A stretch of 7,216 bases of DNA from Bacteroidales bacterium (GTDB lineage: Bacteria; Bacteroidota; Bacteroidia; Bacteroidales; UBA10428). The stretch spans positions 1 to 7,216 of the forward strand of contig DNTK01000539.1 in NCBI GenBank assembly GCA_003508755.1, in the 5' to 3' direction. Shown piece after piece: positions 6,821 to 7,216 of the stretch (its first letter is position 1; each line of letters opens with the position of its first letter). The position numbers and the translations under genes are program-made. The notes beneath the pieces were generated by a model. It worked only from the letters and a program-made list of their open reading frames with translations, was not told the DNA's origin and ran no database searches.

Positions 6821-7216
6821 TCAGGCATTTAATTTGTCAAAAATAGCAATTATTCTTTCCAAATCTTCATCCGAATTAAACGGGATGACAATTTTACCTG
6901 AGCCATTTGTATTTCTTTTGAAATCTATTTTGGTTGAGAAGAATTTCGCCAGGTCGGTCTGAAGCGATTCATACTCGCTGCTTCCGTTTTTTTTAGCAGG
7001 TTTCTCCTCTTTAGGCAGGTGAATATTTCTTACAAGTTCTTCAACTTTTCGTACCGATAATTCCTGTTCAATTATTTTGTTAAAAATCTTTAATTGATCA
7101 ATTGGCTTATCGATATTTACCAAAGCGCGGGCATGTCCCATGGATACTTTTCGCTCTTTAATGCCTAACTGAATGTCGGCAGGTAATTTAAGCAAACGCA
7201 GGTAGTTGGTTACGGT
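6821..7216 (-). CDS. parB: ParB/Spo0J chromosome-partitioning protein, C-terminal part (gene continues past the right edge)
   Basis: 131 residues are visible and the frame is open to the window edge. A TTG at 7195 is internal, not a start, because the seven codons before it (TVTNYLR) belong to the conserved helix-turn-helix. Visible parts in order are the end of the DNA-binding HTH domain (TVTNYLRLLKLP), the following conserved segment with KVSMGHARALVNI, and a linker rich in Lys, Glu and Ser. Last comes the C-terminal dimerisation domain (about 85-131, LQTDLAKFFSTKIDF to the end, rich in charged residues with KIVIPF). ParB proteins bind parS sites near the origin and, with ParA, position and segregate chromosomes. 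The N-terminal nucleotide-binding (CTPase) part and any parA gene would lie to the right. This gene is the most upstream one visible in the probable operon. Confidence 0.93.
   Translation of the reverse strand, partial: TVTNYLRLLKLPADIQLGIKERKVSMGHARALVNIDKPIDQLKIFNKIIEQELSVRKVEELVRNIHLPKEEKPAKKNGSSEYESLQTDLAKFFSTKIDFKRNTNGSGKIVIPFNSDEDLERIIAIFDKLNA

Larger units (their letters stand above)
139..7216 (-). other. Probable single transcription unit: parB - DUF5683 - mltD - SGNH - SGNH - MBOAT
   Basis: Six consecutive minus-strand genes are separated by 13, 9 and 18 nt and then overlap by 4 nt (ATGA at 3082-3085) and 17 nt (1781-1797). None of the gaps can hold a hairpin terminator plus a promoter. 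Any main promoter must be to the right of the window, at or above parB. Internal promoters inside coding sequence cannot be excluded. The two overlaps are confined to the acylation module, which suggests its three products are made in fixed proportion. Confidence 0.7.

Noticed and set aside
7193..7195. TTG as the start of the right-edge gene
   Set aside because: The seven codons to its right (TVTNYLR) continue the ParB helix-turn-helix, so the gene runs out of the window.
1..7216. CRISPR arrays, tRNA/rRNA genes, insertion sequences, att sites
   Set aside because: No regularly spaced repeats, cloverleaf sequences, transposase genes or flanking inverted repeats were seen; the window is almost fully coding.

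Overview
The window comes from a chromosome of a Bacteroidota species, most likely class Bacteroidia (Bacteroidales/Marinilabiliales-like). The evidence is a ParB gene followed by a DUF5683 protein and an MltD-type lytic transglycosylase with LysM repeats, moderate A+T content, and gene starts without a clear Shine-Dalgarno sequence. The phylum call is fairly safe; the order is an inference.

Nearly everything lies on the minus strand, read from high to low coordinates: partial parB (6821 to the right edge), DUF5683 protein (6160-6807), lytic transglycosylase (4588-6150), membrane-anchored SGNH protein (3082-4569), exported SGNH protein (1781-3085) and an AlgI/PatA/DltB-type MBOAT acyltransferase (139-1797). 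The gaps are 13, 9 and 18 nt, followed by overlaps of 4 and 17 nt. There is no room for conventional terminators or promoters between the genes, so one transcript is likely. The left edge holds the last 16 codons of a convergent plus-strand gene (stop at 51-53). An 85-nt spacer follows, containing five degenerate 7-bp repeats.

The most interesting part is the three-gene module MBOAT + two SGNH proteins. By family knowledge an MBOAT passes acetyl groups across the inner membrane, and SGNH partners either place them on an envelope polymer or remove them. One SGNH protein looks membrane-anchored (acyltransferase-like placement) and the other has a cleavable signal peptide (esterase-like placement). 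Both carry a long beta-rich insert between SGNH blocks I and II, as in the Neisseria Ape1 O-acetylpeptidoglycan esterase. The MBOAT ends in an aromatic Tyr motif resembling the one proposed to relay acyl groups in DltX and related systems. Because the module is in one transcription unit with a lytic transglycosylase, an enzyme class blocked by 6-O-acetylation of MurNAc, I propose a peptidoglycan O-acetylation/de-O-acetylation switch. The polymer target is inferred and an exopolysaccharide is a real alternative.
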